A DNA stretch of 64,000 nucleotides from Hymenopellis radicata (taxonomy: Eukaryota; Basidiomycota; Agaricomycetes; Agaricales; Physalacriaceae). The notes under the pieces are model-generated. The model made no database searches. It was given only the letters and a program-made list of their open reading frames with translations, and was not told where the DNA came from. Position numbers and translations under genes: made by a program. This document shows, piece after piece, positions 42,520 to 57,697 of this stretch; position 1 is the first letter of the stretch; every line of letters starts with the position of its first letter. The DNA is taken from the NCBI GenBank assembly GCA_015501595.1, contig JADNRX010000270.1, forward strand, positions 1-64,000, written 5' to 3'.

Positions 42520-43302
42520 AAGCCCTCCAGAACTTTTCTCCGTCATATACGAATGTCTCTCTCCTCGTGATCTCGCGCGCGTCTCTGCCGTATCAAGACA
42601 ATGGCGTACATGCCATGAGGAATACCATCATCATATTCTATGTCGCCTTCTGTCTCGTTTTTTCCCTGCCCACGAGGAAGTCTGCGCGTTTCGCACTCTC
42701 CAAGCAGAGCTTGGTGTCCTTATCTCTGGCTCCAGCGTCGTTCAATTCTTTCGGAACGAGTTTCTTCCAAGCTCAACTAGACGTGTATGTCGAACACCAT
42801 CATGGCCGCGCTGTTGGTAGCTTCCTTCTCTCTATCGGATACACTTGGATTGGTATCCCACTACGACCCTCGACACTCGACCTGTTCCTATCCCTCTCGC
42901 CTTCAACGCGCACTCGCGGAAAATCAAGTTTAACGAGAATGACAAGGCGATCCTGGACTTTGAATTGGCGCGCACAGAGGTCTTTTCTTACTGCATTCAC
43001 GATGACGCCGTGTGTCTCCCCAAGCTCCTGCAGGCTGAGGCGGACACGCGTCTTCAAGCACAGCTGGGGTGGTATGTTGCGCGCACAACATATCTTCGTG
43101 CCACTGCTTATTTATTGTCCTTTCTTCCAGCTCGACTGACGAAATCTTGGAAATGCTTGCATCTACATTTTACGCTCAATATGGCGCTCAACTTCAGCCT
43201 CGTAGGATCATGGAAGAATGGTTCGATGATCCCGAAGTCATGAACGATTTGGTCACCGAGATGTCGGAGGTTGGGGTGAAGCGAGAAATTGACATCGAAT
43301 GA
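42520..43302 (+). CDS. F-box-like protein, start and frame uncertain
   Basis: A frame from about 42521 reads PPELFSVIYECLSPRDLARV and SAVSRQWRTCHEEYHH, an F-box helix set, followed by LGVLISGSSVVQFFRNEF and, in the next frame, QLDVYVEHHHGRAVGSFLLS. The GS...LDVYVE pair is the nucleotidyltransferase-like motif seen in a basidiomycete F-box family. A one-base break lies near 42770. No in-frame ATG precedes the F-box; the first exon may be upstream. Downstream exons (KFNENDKAILDFELARTEVF, intron gtggtatgtt...cttccag, then STDEILEMLASTFYAQYGAQ, stop 43300-43302) may belong to this or a separate gene. Confidence 0.5.
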
Positions 43303-44266
43303 AGGACTCGGAATTGGTTCGTTGCCTTATAATCATTGATCCAATATGATGAGTGGTAGAACATATCCGAATCTGGCGCTGTTCACACTACATAACCAAC
43401 TGAACTGCACGTATCTATGCTCATATATGAATCAAGTGGTGTTTGACATTAGAATCTCAACTCCGTCCACCACTCAACGCCCAGGACCAGGCGAAGTACC
43501 GGCCGTTACGGTTCTGCTCCCACCATGACTGTCGGCTCTACTTCGGCTTTCTGCCGACAGTCCCTCAGTTGCGTTGGTCAGGGATGTGTGCAGAATCTGG
43601 ATTCTTTACGGGTATCCATACTCCAGCAGTTCAAAGTCCTCAAGACCTGCATGTGGTCAGGTGCCTCTCTGTTACCGTGTGCTTCCTCGGCTCCTGAAGA
43701 CAATGGAGCGCGCAGGTCCCGTTATTGCCACCACTCCGATTTTCGGAATGACGAACTAGGCAGTTCAAACCTCTCTAGAATCTGTTGGAGCTTAGATCAT
43801 ATATCTTCTGATTCGCCTCGTAGCTGCCCTCGATCAATCATCAATGTCCTTCTCGACGTTTCCTCCTCCTTCGATAACCTTCCGGATCCACCGGGTATGT
43901 GCCCGTTCGTCGCTTTTCTTTGGGATGGGTATATTAGCGGGCTCAGAGGGGCTTTCCAGCATCGGACTACTTAAGCGACCAAAATCCTATTGCTTTACTA
44001 CATACCGTGCTTGAAAGCCCCTGCTTCATCATTTGATAGCATCACGGAGAACTGGCTTTCCTTATTGACTGGCTATTGTACGTGGTGTGCTTCGAACAGG
44101 CCACGGGTACGCCTGTGCGCCCGTTCGAGGCAACTTTGTTGTTCGCTCATTGTTCTCGATCTCGGAAGGAAAAGGGTCGGAATCTCCATATAATAAGCCC
44201 TCCAGGCTCCGCCGAGGGCCTTGTACTGGTCCTCGTTTCTCCCTCTCCTTCCATCTAGACGCCATT
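43303..44266. other. intergenic region
   Basis: About 960 bp with no convincing gene. A 150-codon plus-strand frame at 43525-43974 has no domain, unusual composition (Cys/Ser-rich) and no homologous look, and is probably chance. Confidence 0.4.
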
Positions 44267-45072
44267 ATGTCGACTATGACCCTCCCTCCGCTATGCTTTC
44301 AGGACGCTCAATGGCATTATCCACAGACAACATCCTCTCCACCAGCATCTCTTCATTCCCCGCGTCATTTGTATTCATCTGCGTGGAACGCATCGCCTAT
44401 ATGGGACAGTCCCCCGCGTGCCACTGGTTCTCCAAGGTCCAATGTAGATCGGAACATCTGGTCCCCGGGAGCGGTCCACTCATATCGCAGTGCGCCTTCT
44501 CGTTCCGGCGGTACCCGCTGGATCCACTCGAAATTTCTGCTCAATTGACACGCCTTTCTATCCTCCCACCACCACCGAGCGCCCAGGGATCGCCGTCGGG
44601 CGCGTTCGCGGACAGATCCATGATGCGGGGTCACGCTCCGCCTGCGCCACGCTCGACATCATCATTCAATCCGTTCGAGGACGACGACAGCGATGACGCG
44701 CCCTCGCTAAAGCCTTCTCGTTTTCAAAGTACAGTGGGGCACTTGTCCTCGTCGTCTTGTCCAGCCTCGCAACCCGCGTACCGTGCATCGGCTGTGCCGC
44801 CGCCTATCAAGGTACCCAGTCTACCGTTGCTCGACCTGAACTTTACGTCCGGAGCCGGTACGGCGCAGATTCAGACACCGTCTGTAGTACGGCTTGCTGA
44901 CGATCCGATGACTATATCCATCCCGTCGGCGGAACCTAGTTCGCTAGACCCACGGGGAGATGTGGCGAGGACACTGCTCACGCGCGGCAACAAGCACAGA
45001 GCGCGCACCACGCGATGTGATGAGCCGCGGTACTATCAGAAGAGCAGTTTATCTGCCGTAATTCACGGCTGA
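44267..45072 (+). CDS. proline/serine-rich hypothetical protein
   Basis: Not recognised. ATG 44267 opens MSTMTLPPLCFQDAQWHYPQ, rich in Ser, Pro and His. The continuing part lies in another frame after about 44530 (LSILPPPPSAQGSPSGAFAD, then FNPFEDDDSDDAPSLKPSRF) and ends at 45072 after RTLLTRGNKHRARTTRCDEP. An intron or one missing base near 44520-44550 would connect them. Low-complexity, phosphorylatable composition suggests a regulatory or nuclear protein; no catalytic domain. Confidence 0.45.
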
Positions 45073-45372
45073 ATGGGCGCAAGATTCAGTCTTCTCCGTT
45101 TCTCGGAAGGTTTATATTCCTATGTCATGCATTCTCATTCATTCCTCCATGTTACATCCCTCGATCTCGCTGCCACCTTGCATCATTTGTATTAACCCAT
45201 CATATCACTAGACTGTATTAACATGCCATGACTGTGGCGCACATCCATACTTTTTATGTTTATGTAGAACTGAGAATGTTGGACTCCGCAAAGTAAATAA
45301 AAAATCAAGGGTATTACGGACTGACGTCGGTATGTAAGTACGTAGATGTGCGTATAAATATATGTCCTCGAC

Positions 45373-46920
45373 CTAATGTGCTGCCTTATAAGAGCCGGAA
45401 GCGACTTCATTGGCGAACCACTGAGGCGGGGAAAGAGTGAGTATTGTTGATTTGGCGCTCAGAATAACGAAATCTTACCTGAACCATTCTCTTGATACCA
45501 TCCTCAGCACTAACCTGTGGCTCATATCCCAGCACCCTCCGTGCCTTCTCGATATTCTGCCATCGGTTCACAACGCTGAAGGTCACCCTGAACTTGGTTA
45601 AAGCCGCTGGCCGGCCCGTAATCCACCCAATAACCTCCAACAACTGCGCCGCCACCATGCCTATGCTTGTCGGCAACACGAACGGCTTCTTCTCTTTCCT
45701 TTGCCCGGGGAAAATAGTATCAAGCTGATACCATATGTACCGCGCAAGATCCCAAAAGTATATCGGCTCTCCGTTACTAATGAAGAATGCCTGACCTGCG
45801 ACAGCGAGAGGCGACTGGTCAGGATTGAAGAGTTTTGACCTCGCGACACCGTATTCGGACATCGCATCGAAACGGGTGCGTACGATTGGACGCGAAGTGG
45901 CGCCATCCTGGGACTCAGAGGCTCTAAATGCTGCTTCGAGCTTTTCTGCATTAGGAGGGGGTGTGAGGTACGGTCCTAGCGGACGCGCTGCCGAGGTAGG
46001 TACGCGTCTTGGCTTGATTGTGAGTTGGATGGGGGGAAGAGGGTAGCCAATTATTTCCTGCTCGGCGTCGGTGAGTGGGGGAAGGTTCTTCATGTCGTAG
46101 TCATCCTTTTCGGGGACTTGACTAAGAGGAGGGGCTGGTGGTGGTTGTGCGAGCTTGTCGGCCGCCAGTAAGTGAGCGTACGCAGCATTCTCGACGTAGG
46201 TAAGATCAAAGAGATTGTTGTTGTCGCCGATCTGGAAGTGAGTCTGACCCTTTTGGTAAACCTCATACATGCCGGCCATCATTTGACGATCACCAGGTCT
46301 GTCTTCCGCGTGAGCTCGAAATGGGTCGACATGGTTATTTTACATACCCGAAAATACCTGCTGGTCGCAGTGCAATGGTCAAGAGGCCCTCTTTGCCATT
46401 GGCTGCAAGGACAGCGGCCTCTCCGTGTGCCTTGGAGTCGTTGTAGACATCGAACGGCTTTTCAGGCATAGGCACACGCTCGTCACAGTCGATCACATCC
46501 GAGCCAGAGAACACGACGCCTGCTGAGCTGGTGTAGACAAGCTTGGTCACACCGGTTTCCTGCGCAGCGGCAATAACAGCCTTTGTGCCGTCGACATTGA
46601 CCTTCCAGTACAAAGATGGGTCCTTGAGGCCATGCGGAGGAGACGCAGTGTGAATAATGCATGTCGTACCACACTATTCAACAAGCTAGAATGAGCAATA
46701 ACCAAAACTCTTAGAGGAGATGGCACACCCGTCTAAGCACTGCAGCGACCTGCTCTTTTTCGCTTATGTCCCCGGAGAAAAAAGGCACGTCGTCGTATCG
46801 TTGGACAATGTCGAAGACGGAGACGTTATCCCCGCGAGCCAGGAGTTGCTGGACAATATGGCGGCCCAGAAAACCGCTGCCGCCAATAACAAGATAGACG
46901 TCCTTCTGTGTACCAGCCAT
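45373..46920 (-). CDS. ERG26: sterol-4-alpha-carboxylate 3-dehydrogenase (3-beta-HSD family)
   Basis: NAD-dependent short-chain dehydrogenase of ergosterol synthesis that oxidatively decarboxylates C4-carboxysterols in the ER with Erg25 and Erg27. ATG 46920 begins MAGTQKDVYLVIGGSGFLGR with the GxxGxxG Rossmann motif. Further on are IIHTASPPHGLKDPSLYWKV, VYTSSAGVVFSGSDVIDCDE and the catalytic YxxxK as VYNDSKAHGE, then ALRPAGIFGPGD-type sequence and FDLTYVENAAYAHLLAADKL. The C-terminal part has GEPIYFWDLARYIWYQLD and RRVLGYEPQVSAEDGIKRMV, ending WFANEVASGSYKAAH with the stop at 45373-45375. About four short introns; frame otherwise clean. Other 3-beta-HSD-like enzymes are possible but the match is good. 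Confidence 0.87.
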
Positions 46921-47271
46921 GATGGAGGGGTCAAAGAATGTAATGATGGACGCAAAAGCTGGGTCGAATGACTTGCCTAATATGGGCCGCTCCGAAACGC
47001 GACGTGATTTGGAACTGTCACACCCTGCATGATGTGGGTCTTTTGAGGATATACCATGCGCAATGGATAGACAGAACCTGACAGAACTCTGAGATTGCTT
47101 CTCAACCTGAGACGCTGAGATTCGTTCATTTGGAGCGTCATTTTTTGAAAAGTTTATACTGCCAAGGGTATATACTACCGTCTATGTACTGTAGGATCCG
47201 ACGGGTAACAAGACTAGAGCCAAAAAGATATTTTCCATCTTATCAAGGAGACATCATAACCGCAAATGCCA

Positions 47272-48942
47272 TTAGCAGTGGCCCCTTTTCCTATTTGTGC
47301 CGCCAGAATAGCCCTCTAAGGCGCGATTTCCCTCAAGAGGCGGAATCATGCCGACAGACATACCGTGATTGCACAGAACACTCTGATCTGAAAGCGAAAA
47401 TTTCGCAAGGGGATCAGGACCTTCAAGCCATTTGAGAGGAGGGGCTCGAGTGTAGCTGGTCGGCAGAGAGAATGGAGCAAACTCTGTGGCTACGGCAACG
47501 TCTCGAGTTGCCAACGATTCAGACCCGCCAAGTGGCGTGAAGCTGCTTGACTTCTTTGCCGAAATGGCGACCATATACTGCAGAAATAGTTAGATGAATT
47601 ATGACAGATTAGCCCGGCTTAGCCTTACCTCGACTTTGAACAGAGGATACGCAGAGGAGGCTGGGAGCTGGTAGTGGACATGTAGCTCTCCCCGGAATAT
47701 GCCCTTGCCGCGCCGATACGAGGAGTCCCATTGAATGGTGGAAATGTCGGTTGTGAACGTCTCCCTTGTGGCCGTGGCTTTCTTGTGACGATTCGTTGGA
47801 TCCAGGAAGGTGATAGTGCGACGAAGTTCAATGTCTAGGACGTCCTTGGCGTCGAGCTCAGAACAGGTATTCCGAAGTTCAATATGGCAAAGAATGACGG
47901 ATCCCCGCGGGTATACGAGCTGTTAAGGAGATCAATGCGAAGAGGTTTGATATGGACTTAAACTGCTTACAGGCTTGTCCAAATGTACCTTCACAAGGGA
48001 GTGTTAATTCCACTGCCTTTGCACGAGGGTAGTTGACGTACCATTCCAGTAACCATGATATCCCCTTTATCTTGAGATTTTCCGGGAAACTGTATCGGTA
48101 TCCCGAGCCAGCCATTGGGATCAGAATCGGGTCCAGGTGCAGGCAAGCCCTCGATGTATGCCCTTTGGCGCAAATCCGAAAATTCTAACGCTGTGTGCCT
48201 CGGGATAAAGAGAATCTTAGTGCATAACCTGAGCGCTACTCAGTGATTTTTTCCTCAAGTGAGCAAGCAGGACACTTACTCGACGTCTGATTGAAATCGC
48301 CCTCGTTTGATACATGTGAGGAGCTCGTAGACGAGTTGAACGGAGCTGTTGGTCTCGTAGAAGAACTCTGGAAGCGGGTACTGTCTGGTCGGATCGGTAG
48401 TGGCTGCGGCGGCGGCGGTGGCTGGGAACGTCGTTTCAAATGGACATTCCAGTTGTCCATAAGCCTTGCTCTTCTTTGCTGGTGTCTCCCGGGTGCACAG
48501 AGTTTCTTCCAGAAAGACATGCTGAACGGGTTCCTTCGTGCTTAGAAGAATAAGTCCACGTAGCTGACAGTATTTGCATAAGTACGCGAGCCACCAAAAG
48601 TGAGGATCGACTCACAGTCACAGATATACCGCGGATCGTCTTTGGCTCTGAGAGAGAGAGATTGACGGAGCCTTTCAGGACGTTTCCAGCGTAGAGAAGT
48701 GGCACAGAACTAGGACTTTTAGCGTGGCTCATAAGCGTGAGCGTCGCCCAATTGGTCTGGGCCTTTTTGCTAATAGGAAACGAATGAACAGTAGATGGCG
48801 CAAAATCGAATGCGGCGCTTGGCATTGGATACAGGCATGTGTAAGACGGGAGGACAACTTCGTTGCGAGTATAGGCCGGAAGGGTTGCAGAGGAGAGCCG
48901 ACTACTAGACATGGGGTGGTCCATCGTTTGTGGAGACGACAT
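47272..48942 (-). CDS. arrestin-like (alpha-arrestin) protein
   Basis: Likely adaptor for ubiquitination or trafficking of membrane proteins. Start ATG 48942 (MSSPQTMDHPMSSSRLSSAT). The N-terminal arrestin sheet includes LPAYT and LPSYTC, HSFPISKKAQTNWATLTLMS, LLYAGNVLKGSVNLSLSEPK and TIRGISVTV. Then come FLEETLCTRETPAKKSKAYG, a Pro/Ala-rich loop, FETNSS-like FFYETNSSVQLVYELLTCIK and, in the C-domain, LVYPRGSVILCHIELRNTCS and YMVAISAKKSSSFTPLGGSE. Introns are short. No PPxY motif was seen in the parts read, so a Rsp5-type partner is not shown. An upstream non-ATG frame to 49049 is probably 5' UTR. Confidence 0.78.
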
Positions 48943-49955
48943 AGGCGAGATACGTCCTTTAAACTTTTGTTCATAGCTGAACAATACGACTCGTTGCTCG
49001 GTGTATGCAGAAAACAATAGCGTACCTGATGTTTATTGTTACTGGCCAAGTCTGTCGTCGAAGCGCTGATCTGTCAAAAAACAATTGAGCTCAATGAGGT
49101 GAAACTACGGATGCAGGTGGTTTCAAGTGCATGGAACCAATAAGTTCTCTCAGCTATCAGCTTTATTCGAACGCGTTACCATCCAAGGTTGAAACGGAAT
49201 GCATCTGATCGGTTACAGTGCTATTGATTATGTATGTTTTGTGGCGCGGGAGAGCTCGACCACACAACGGTAAGATGGCGTGAGACCTTCTGGACATCGA
49301 AAATAAGCGTATTCGCGGACAAGGTTAGGGCTGTTCCAAAACTTAAGAATTATCTGGGCCAGTCCGGTTCGCGCGGGCAATAGTTCGGACAGGCCACTGA
49401 AACAGTTCCGCGTATGACGAAGGTTTGCTGTGGCCAGACTGTGGGCGGTAGTAGACCATAAAGCCCGGAGTTCCGTAAGGCCACCTGCATGCGCTTGTTT
49501 GTTGCTATCGGAAATGGCCGAGAGCAGAGAAAATTTACAGTTCCCACGACCAACCGTGCTCTCATCATGACATGAGGACCTCCAAGGCGAGTACTTTTCT
49601 ACTTGACTGCGATGATGATATTACAACACATCATTCGCGAAATAAAAGACCACCCAGTGCCTTACATCGCTGGGATAGTGGTTCCACCTTTTTTCAACCC
49701 CATCTGAACTATTTTCGCCATGCATTGAGTACCTGGAGCTGACTGCTAAGTTCTAGATGACACGGCCGTTTAATGAGAGGGCTGCGTGTTACTTGGACAT
49801 GCCTTGAATACCAGCCTCGTGTATAAAGTGTATATGCATCTTGGTTACCTCGTTCAGCCTTGGTCCAGCTGCAGCCAATGAGAGGACTCGAGCGGCTATC
49901 GAATGGCGTCGAGTGGGCTCTGGATGAGTGAAGACCCTGGTGGTCTGGGCCTTAT
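48943..49955. other. intergenic region before the PDC pair
   Basis: About 1 kb, no convincing gene. A 72-codon minus-strand frame at 49350-49568 has no family resemblance. The right part merges into the duplicated PDC promoter. Confidence 0.4.
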
Positions 49956-50025
49956 CATTATGACAGAGACCTTCCCTCGCTCAGGCCGAGGCTTATCGAT
50001 CAGCGTCGCGTTCAGCCGTCGACGC

Positions 50026-50032
50026 TATAAAA
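50026..50032 (+). promoter_or_regulatory. TATA box of the first PDC gene
   Basis: tataaaa in the context gacgctataaaaccac, 49 bp before the start codon; the same context precedes the second PDC gene. Confidence 0.65.
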
Positions 50033-50080
50033 CCACTGTGCTCGTCGACATCAATATAAACAACTTTACCTTTAACCACC

Positions 50081-52356
<2,276 letters not shown>

Positions 52357-52587
52357 ATATATTCTTCTCATTTGTCTCAAACACCCAAAGAAACATTGTA
52401 CACATAGTTATACATACGCATACCTGATCGCTTTGTACTATCACCCTACATTCAACAATCGCATCACTCTCCACACATTATGTATGCAAGATTTTAGTCG
52501 CGCGTGCAGACATGCGCGTTCTCATCGACGGATTACCTGACCACCGGAAACAGACAAGAGAGCCTCTTTTGTGACTAAAGTACCGCC

Positions 52588-52839
52588 ATGTTTACCCACC
52601 ACCACAGCGCGGGTCGTCGGGGACGCAGAACAAGTGCTGAAGCTGCCAGAGCAAGAGAGACGAAGACCATCAACTTCGGTCTCCTCGGCGATGTAATCTT
52701 ATCGCCAGATAAGAAACTTGAAAACCCCAAGTCCAAATCGGGCGAACGGACATTGAAATTTGAAAGCCGATCGCGCTCGCGCGACAGTACGGTCCGTGCT
52801 GCAGCTGGAGCCGAAATCTCACGTCAGATTGTGCTTTGA
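52588..52839 (+). CDS. small basic ORF between the PDC copies
   Basis: 83 codons from an ATG in good context (ccgccatg). Basic, Arg/Ser-rich, with NFGLLGDVILSPDKKLENPK; no known domain. It is not part of the duplicated unit. It could be a small gene, an upstream transcript of the second PDC gene, or chance. Confidence 0.3.
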   Translation: MFTHHHSAGRRGRRTSAEAARARETKTINFGLLGDVILSPDKKLENPKSKSGERTLKFESRSRSRDSTVRAAAGAEISRQIVL

Positions 52840-52988
52840 TACTCTATAACTCTCTCCCTGTTCTCGTTTCTCTCTCTCTCTCTTGACAACTCGAAAAACT
52901 TGAAAAATTCGCTTTCTGCGCCACCAATATCATTATGACAGAGACCTTTCGTCACACCCTCGCTCAAGCCGAGACTTATAGCCGCCGC

Positions 52989-52995
52989 TATAAAA
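52989..52995 (+). promoter_or_regulatory. TATA box of the second PDC gene
   Basis: tataaaa in gccgctataaaaccag, 48 bp before the start codon, matching the first copy. Confidence 0.65.
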
Positions 52996-53036
52996 CCAGC
53001 TGTACTCGTCGATAAACAACCTTACCTTTAACCACT

Positions 53037-55274
<2,238 letters not shown>

Positions 55275-55415
55275 GTATATTCTTCTCATTTGTCTCGAAC
55301 ACCAAAAGAAATACTGTACACATAGTTATTGCATACGCATACTTGATCGCTTTGTACTATTACACTCAATCACATCCTCAACATATATGATATTTGACAT
55401 GTCCGAGTTGACTCT

Positions 55416-56285
55416 TCAATCATCTCCAAACTCATCAAGTTGTCCCGCCAGCATATTTGAAACTCGGCGAAGTTCCTTCAATGCCTCAGTAGGTTCAATG
55501 TGGCCCGTCTCTGCGTCAGAAATTATTTTGTCCAGTGTGGCCTTGGCAAGGTAAACCGTAGTTATCTGTTCCAGTCGTTGTCGCATCGTAGAAGTGCCGA
55601 TGATTTCGAGAGGATCGAGGTCATCGTCTGAGGCTAAAATCTTCAGTCAGATGTTTCCACGAGAAATAACAGTCGCGCATACCCAACCCATTGACGCCTT
55701 CGTTGCTGATGATGTCTAGCAAGTCGGGACTTTCTGCCCGCAATAGCTCATCCCAGTCGAAGTATTCCAAAGTATTTGGCACGGTACTATCTATGCTCAT
55801 TGAATCGCGTGGACTCATAATCGGGCCTAAGTCAAAGGCCTCTTGCATCATGGGCAATGACGTGCACGGATCCATTTCTTGCGGTTCGCCCTCCTGATTC
55901 ACGAATTAGATCAGGTGTATGAGCGTTTTGGTTGTACTCACATTGGTCTCTGGCAGTCTGGTTTTGTCTTTCTTTTTCACTTGACGCGACATCTTTCCCC
56001 GGCTCTCCTCGCCCTTGCGAAATTCAGGACAGGCCTGAACTTGGCATGGTGGAGACATACCGAAAGGGCCATGACGCTGACGACCTTGAGGCCGAGCTCT
56101 TCGTCATTCAATGCTTCATCTTCAAACTTGCGCTTTCGAGGACTACCGGCGGGTAGCACTGCTTCTTTTCTCGCCTTCGAGAGCGAGGGAGATGAAGGCG
56201 ACGCGGGGGGTCTCGCACGCTTACTCTCTTGGGAGGTGCCTACGCAGTGGCGAGAGTGATATTGTCGACGTCGAGTTGGAGTCAT
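55416..56285 (-). CDS. hypothetical nuclear protein
   Basis: Not recognised. ATG 56285 opens MTPTRRRQYHSRHCVGTSQE, followed by a Ser/Pro-rich stretch with a nuclear-localisation-like run (PRKRKFEDE). After introns come FRKGEESRGKMSRQVKKKDK, an acidic segment (PNTLEYFDWDELLRAESPDL) that resembles an activation domain, and a helical C-terminus (RQRLEQITTVYLAKATLDKI, then EALKELRRVSNMLAGQLDEF) ending GDD at 55416. Composition suggests a transcription or chromatin regulator. No DNA-binding fold identified. Confidence 0.6.
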
Positions 56286-56345
56286 TTGCGAGCGAGCTGA
56301 GTTTGTTTGGTGTTCAACAAGTCGATGGGTGGAGGCAGAAGATGG

Positions 56346-56858
56346 TCAGGCGACATGTCCGATTTTTAGCGCGGCCTTGTCAGTTAAGCTTTGGTTAAGC
56401 TCGACAAATGATCTTCTCCCCGATACCATAGAAAGCTTAAGCAGGTAACATTCGTATAAAATATGCTTGGCACCGGTTCGCATGTAATGAGCACCAGACA
56501 GATAGGCATAGACGAGCTGGACGAGAGTGTAATCCCATTTTAGTGAAAGGCGATTGGCACGCGTTGTGACGGAAAACGACAAGGCGCGTTCCAACCTCTT
56601 GGGTCGATTAAGCGACACACGTGCCGTTATCAGCTTCCCTTCAGCCACATCAACGCATCGCATTCCAACGTCACTACATCGCCAGTACGCGACCGCGTCG
56701 TAATTCCCAGTCGGAGCGCCAATGGAGTTGAAGAGCGGCGCGCTCATCGACATTTTCCCGCCTGTCATCATGAAGTACCGGGCATGTTTTTCCGTTGAGC
56801 GCTCAGCGCTGATCGTCGCGAGTTCGATCAAAACTCCAACACAGACTCCTATAACCAC
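56346..56858 (-). CDS. uncertain ORF or internal exon
   Basis: A 170-codon open frame without an ATG at its start (begins at GTG). Contains VVIGVCVGVLIELATISAER and KWDYTLVQLVYAYLSGAHYM. It may be an exon of a gene whose first exon lies near 56900, or a remnant. No domain recognised; no neighbour looks related. Confidence 0.25.
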   Translation of the reverse strand: MVIGVCVGVLIELATISAERSTEKHARYFMMTGGKMSMSAPLFNSIGAPTGNYDAVAYWRCSDVGMRCVDVAEGKLITARVSLNRPKRLERALSFSVTTRANRLSLKWDYTLVQLVYAYLSGAHYMRTGAKHILYECYLLKLSMVSGRRSFVELNQSLTDKAALKIGHVA

Positions 56859-57030
56859 ATCATATTGATCTTCAAGAATAGTTGCAGCAGCGCGGTCATC
56901 TCATGCAAGCTGTGCAGCTCTCTTCTAGGCAGCATTCACTCTGTGGCAATGCTCATATTCGGTCGCGCAAACGGTATGATGCCGCACGGATCTCTCGCAG
57001 GGTGAACGTAGTCCTGTAACCGAACCTTAT

Positions 57031-57436
57031 AATGTGACAAGTCGACGATATAAGGTCCTGGTTTTCTCGTCGAAAAAATGGCAGGTAGAACACACCTTCC
57101 TATTATGGTATGCGATCGAGAAAATTCCATGTGTCGCTCGCGTGTTTGAGACCCATTTGGGAGCGTGAGATTTGGCTGGCTCGCGGACGTCGGCCTTTGG
57201 CTTCAAAATCCAAGATATTTCGCATACCAAAGTGCACAGAATATGTACTAGCAGTCATTCAAGGCTTTCTGCCACCTTCAACAAGCCTTTTCCTTTACAG
57301 AATTTTACGGTACCGTGGCGTCGCGTGGCAAACACCTAGTAAATTCTTGATCATATACCATAATAGGCAGGTGTGTTTTACCTGCCAACTTTTCGACGAG
57401 AAATCCCAGACCATATATCACAGCTTGTCTTCTCAT
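57031..57436. mobile_element. MITE-like element with about 95-bp inverted repeats
   Basis: Left arm 57031-57126 and right arm 57341-57436 are inverted copies at roughly 80 percent identity. Shared landmarks are ataccataatagg, aggtgtgtt and acctgcca, and tttcgacgagaaa. The right arm also holds an inner hairpin (ggcaggt...acctgcc). The 210-bp centre has no open frame. No clear target duplication, so it is an older insert or a foldback sequence. Confidence 0.55.
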
Positions 57437-57697
57437 ATATGGTCGGTAACGAGACTAGGTGAACGGAGATTTGATTGATCCTGACGTCCAACGGTCCGTT
57501 CGCTGCACTGGCTTGGCACTGGCTGGAGCTTCTCTGTTTTACACATCGGCGTTTGAATAAAAATAGAGTGGGGGGTGGAGACTCGAGTGCGTTTATATAC
57601 TCGCTTGCCATGTCGGCACTCCACCCAGTCAACGTCAGTTCTGCACCGAGTCTGCAGACTACCGTTCAGAACGGACATCCCGACCGCTTCTCCCGCC

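Noticed and set aside
43525..43974. 150-codon plus-strand frame
   Set aside because: Composition rich in Cys and Ser without pattern, no domain, no supporting introns; likely chance.
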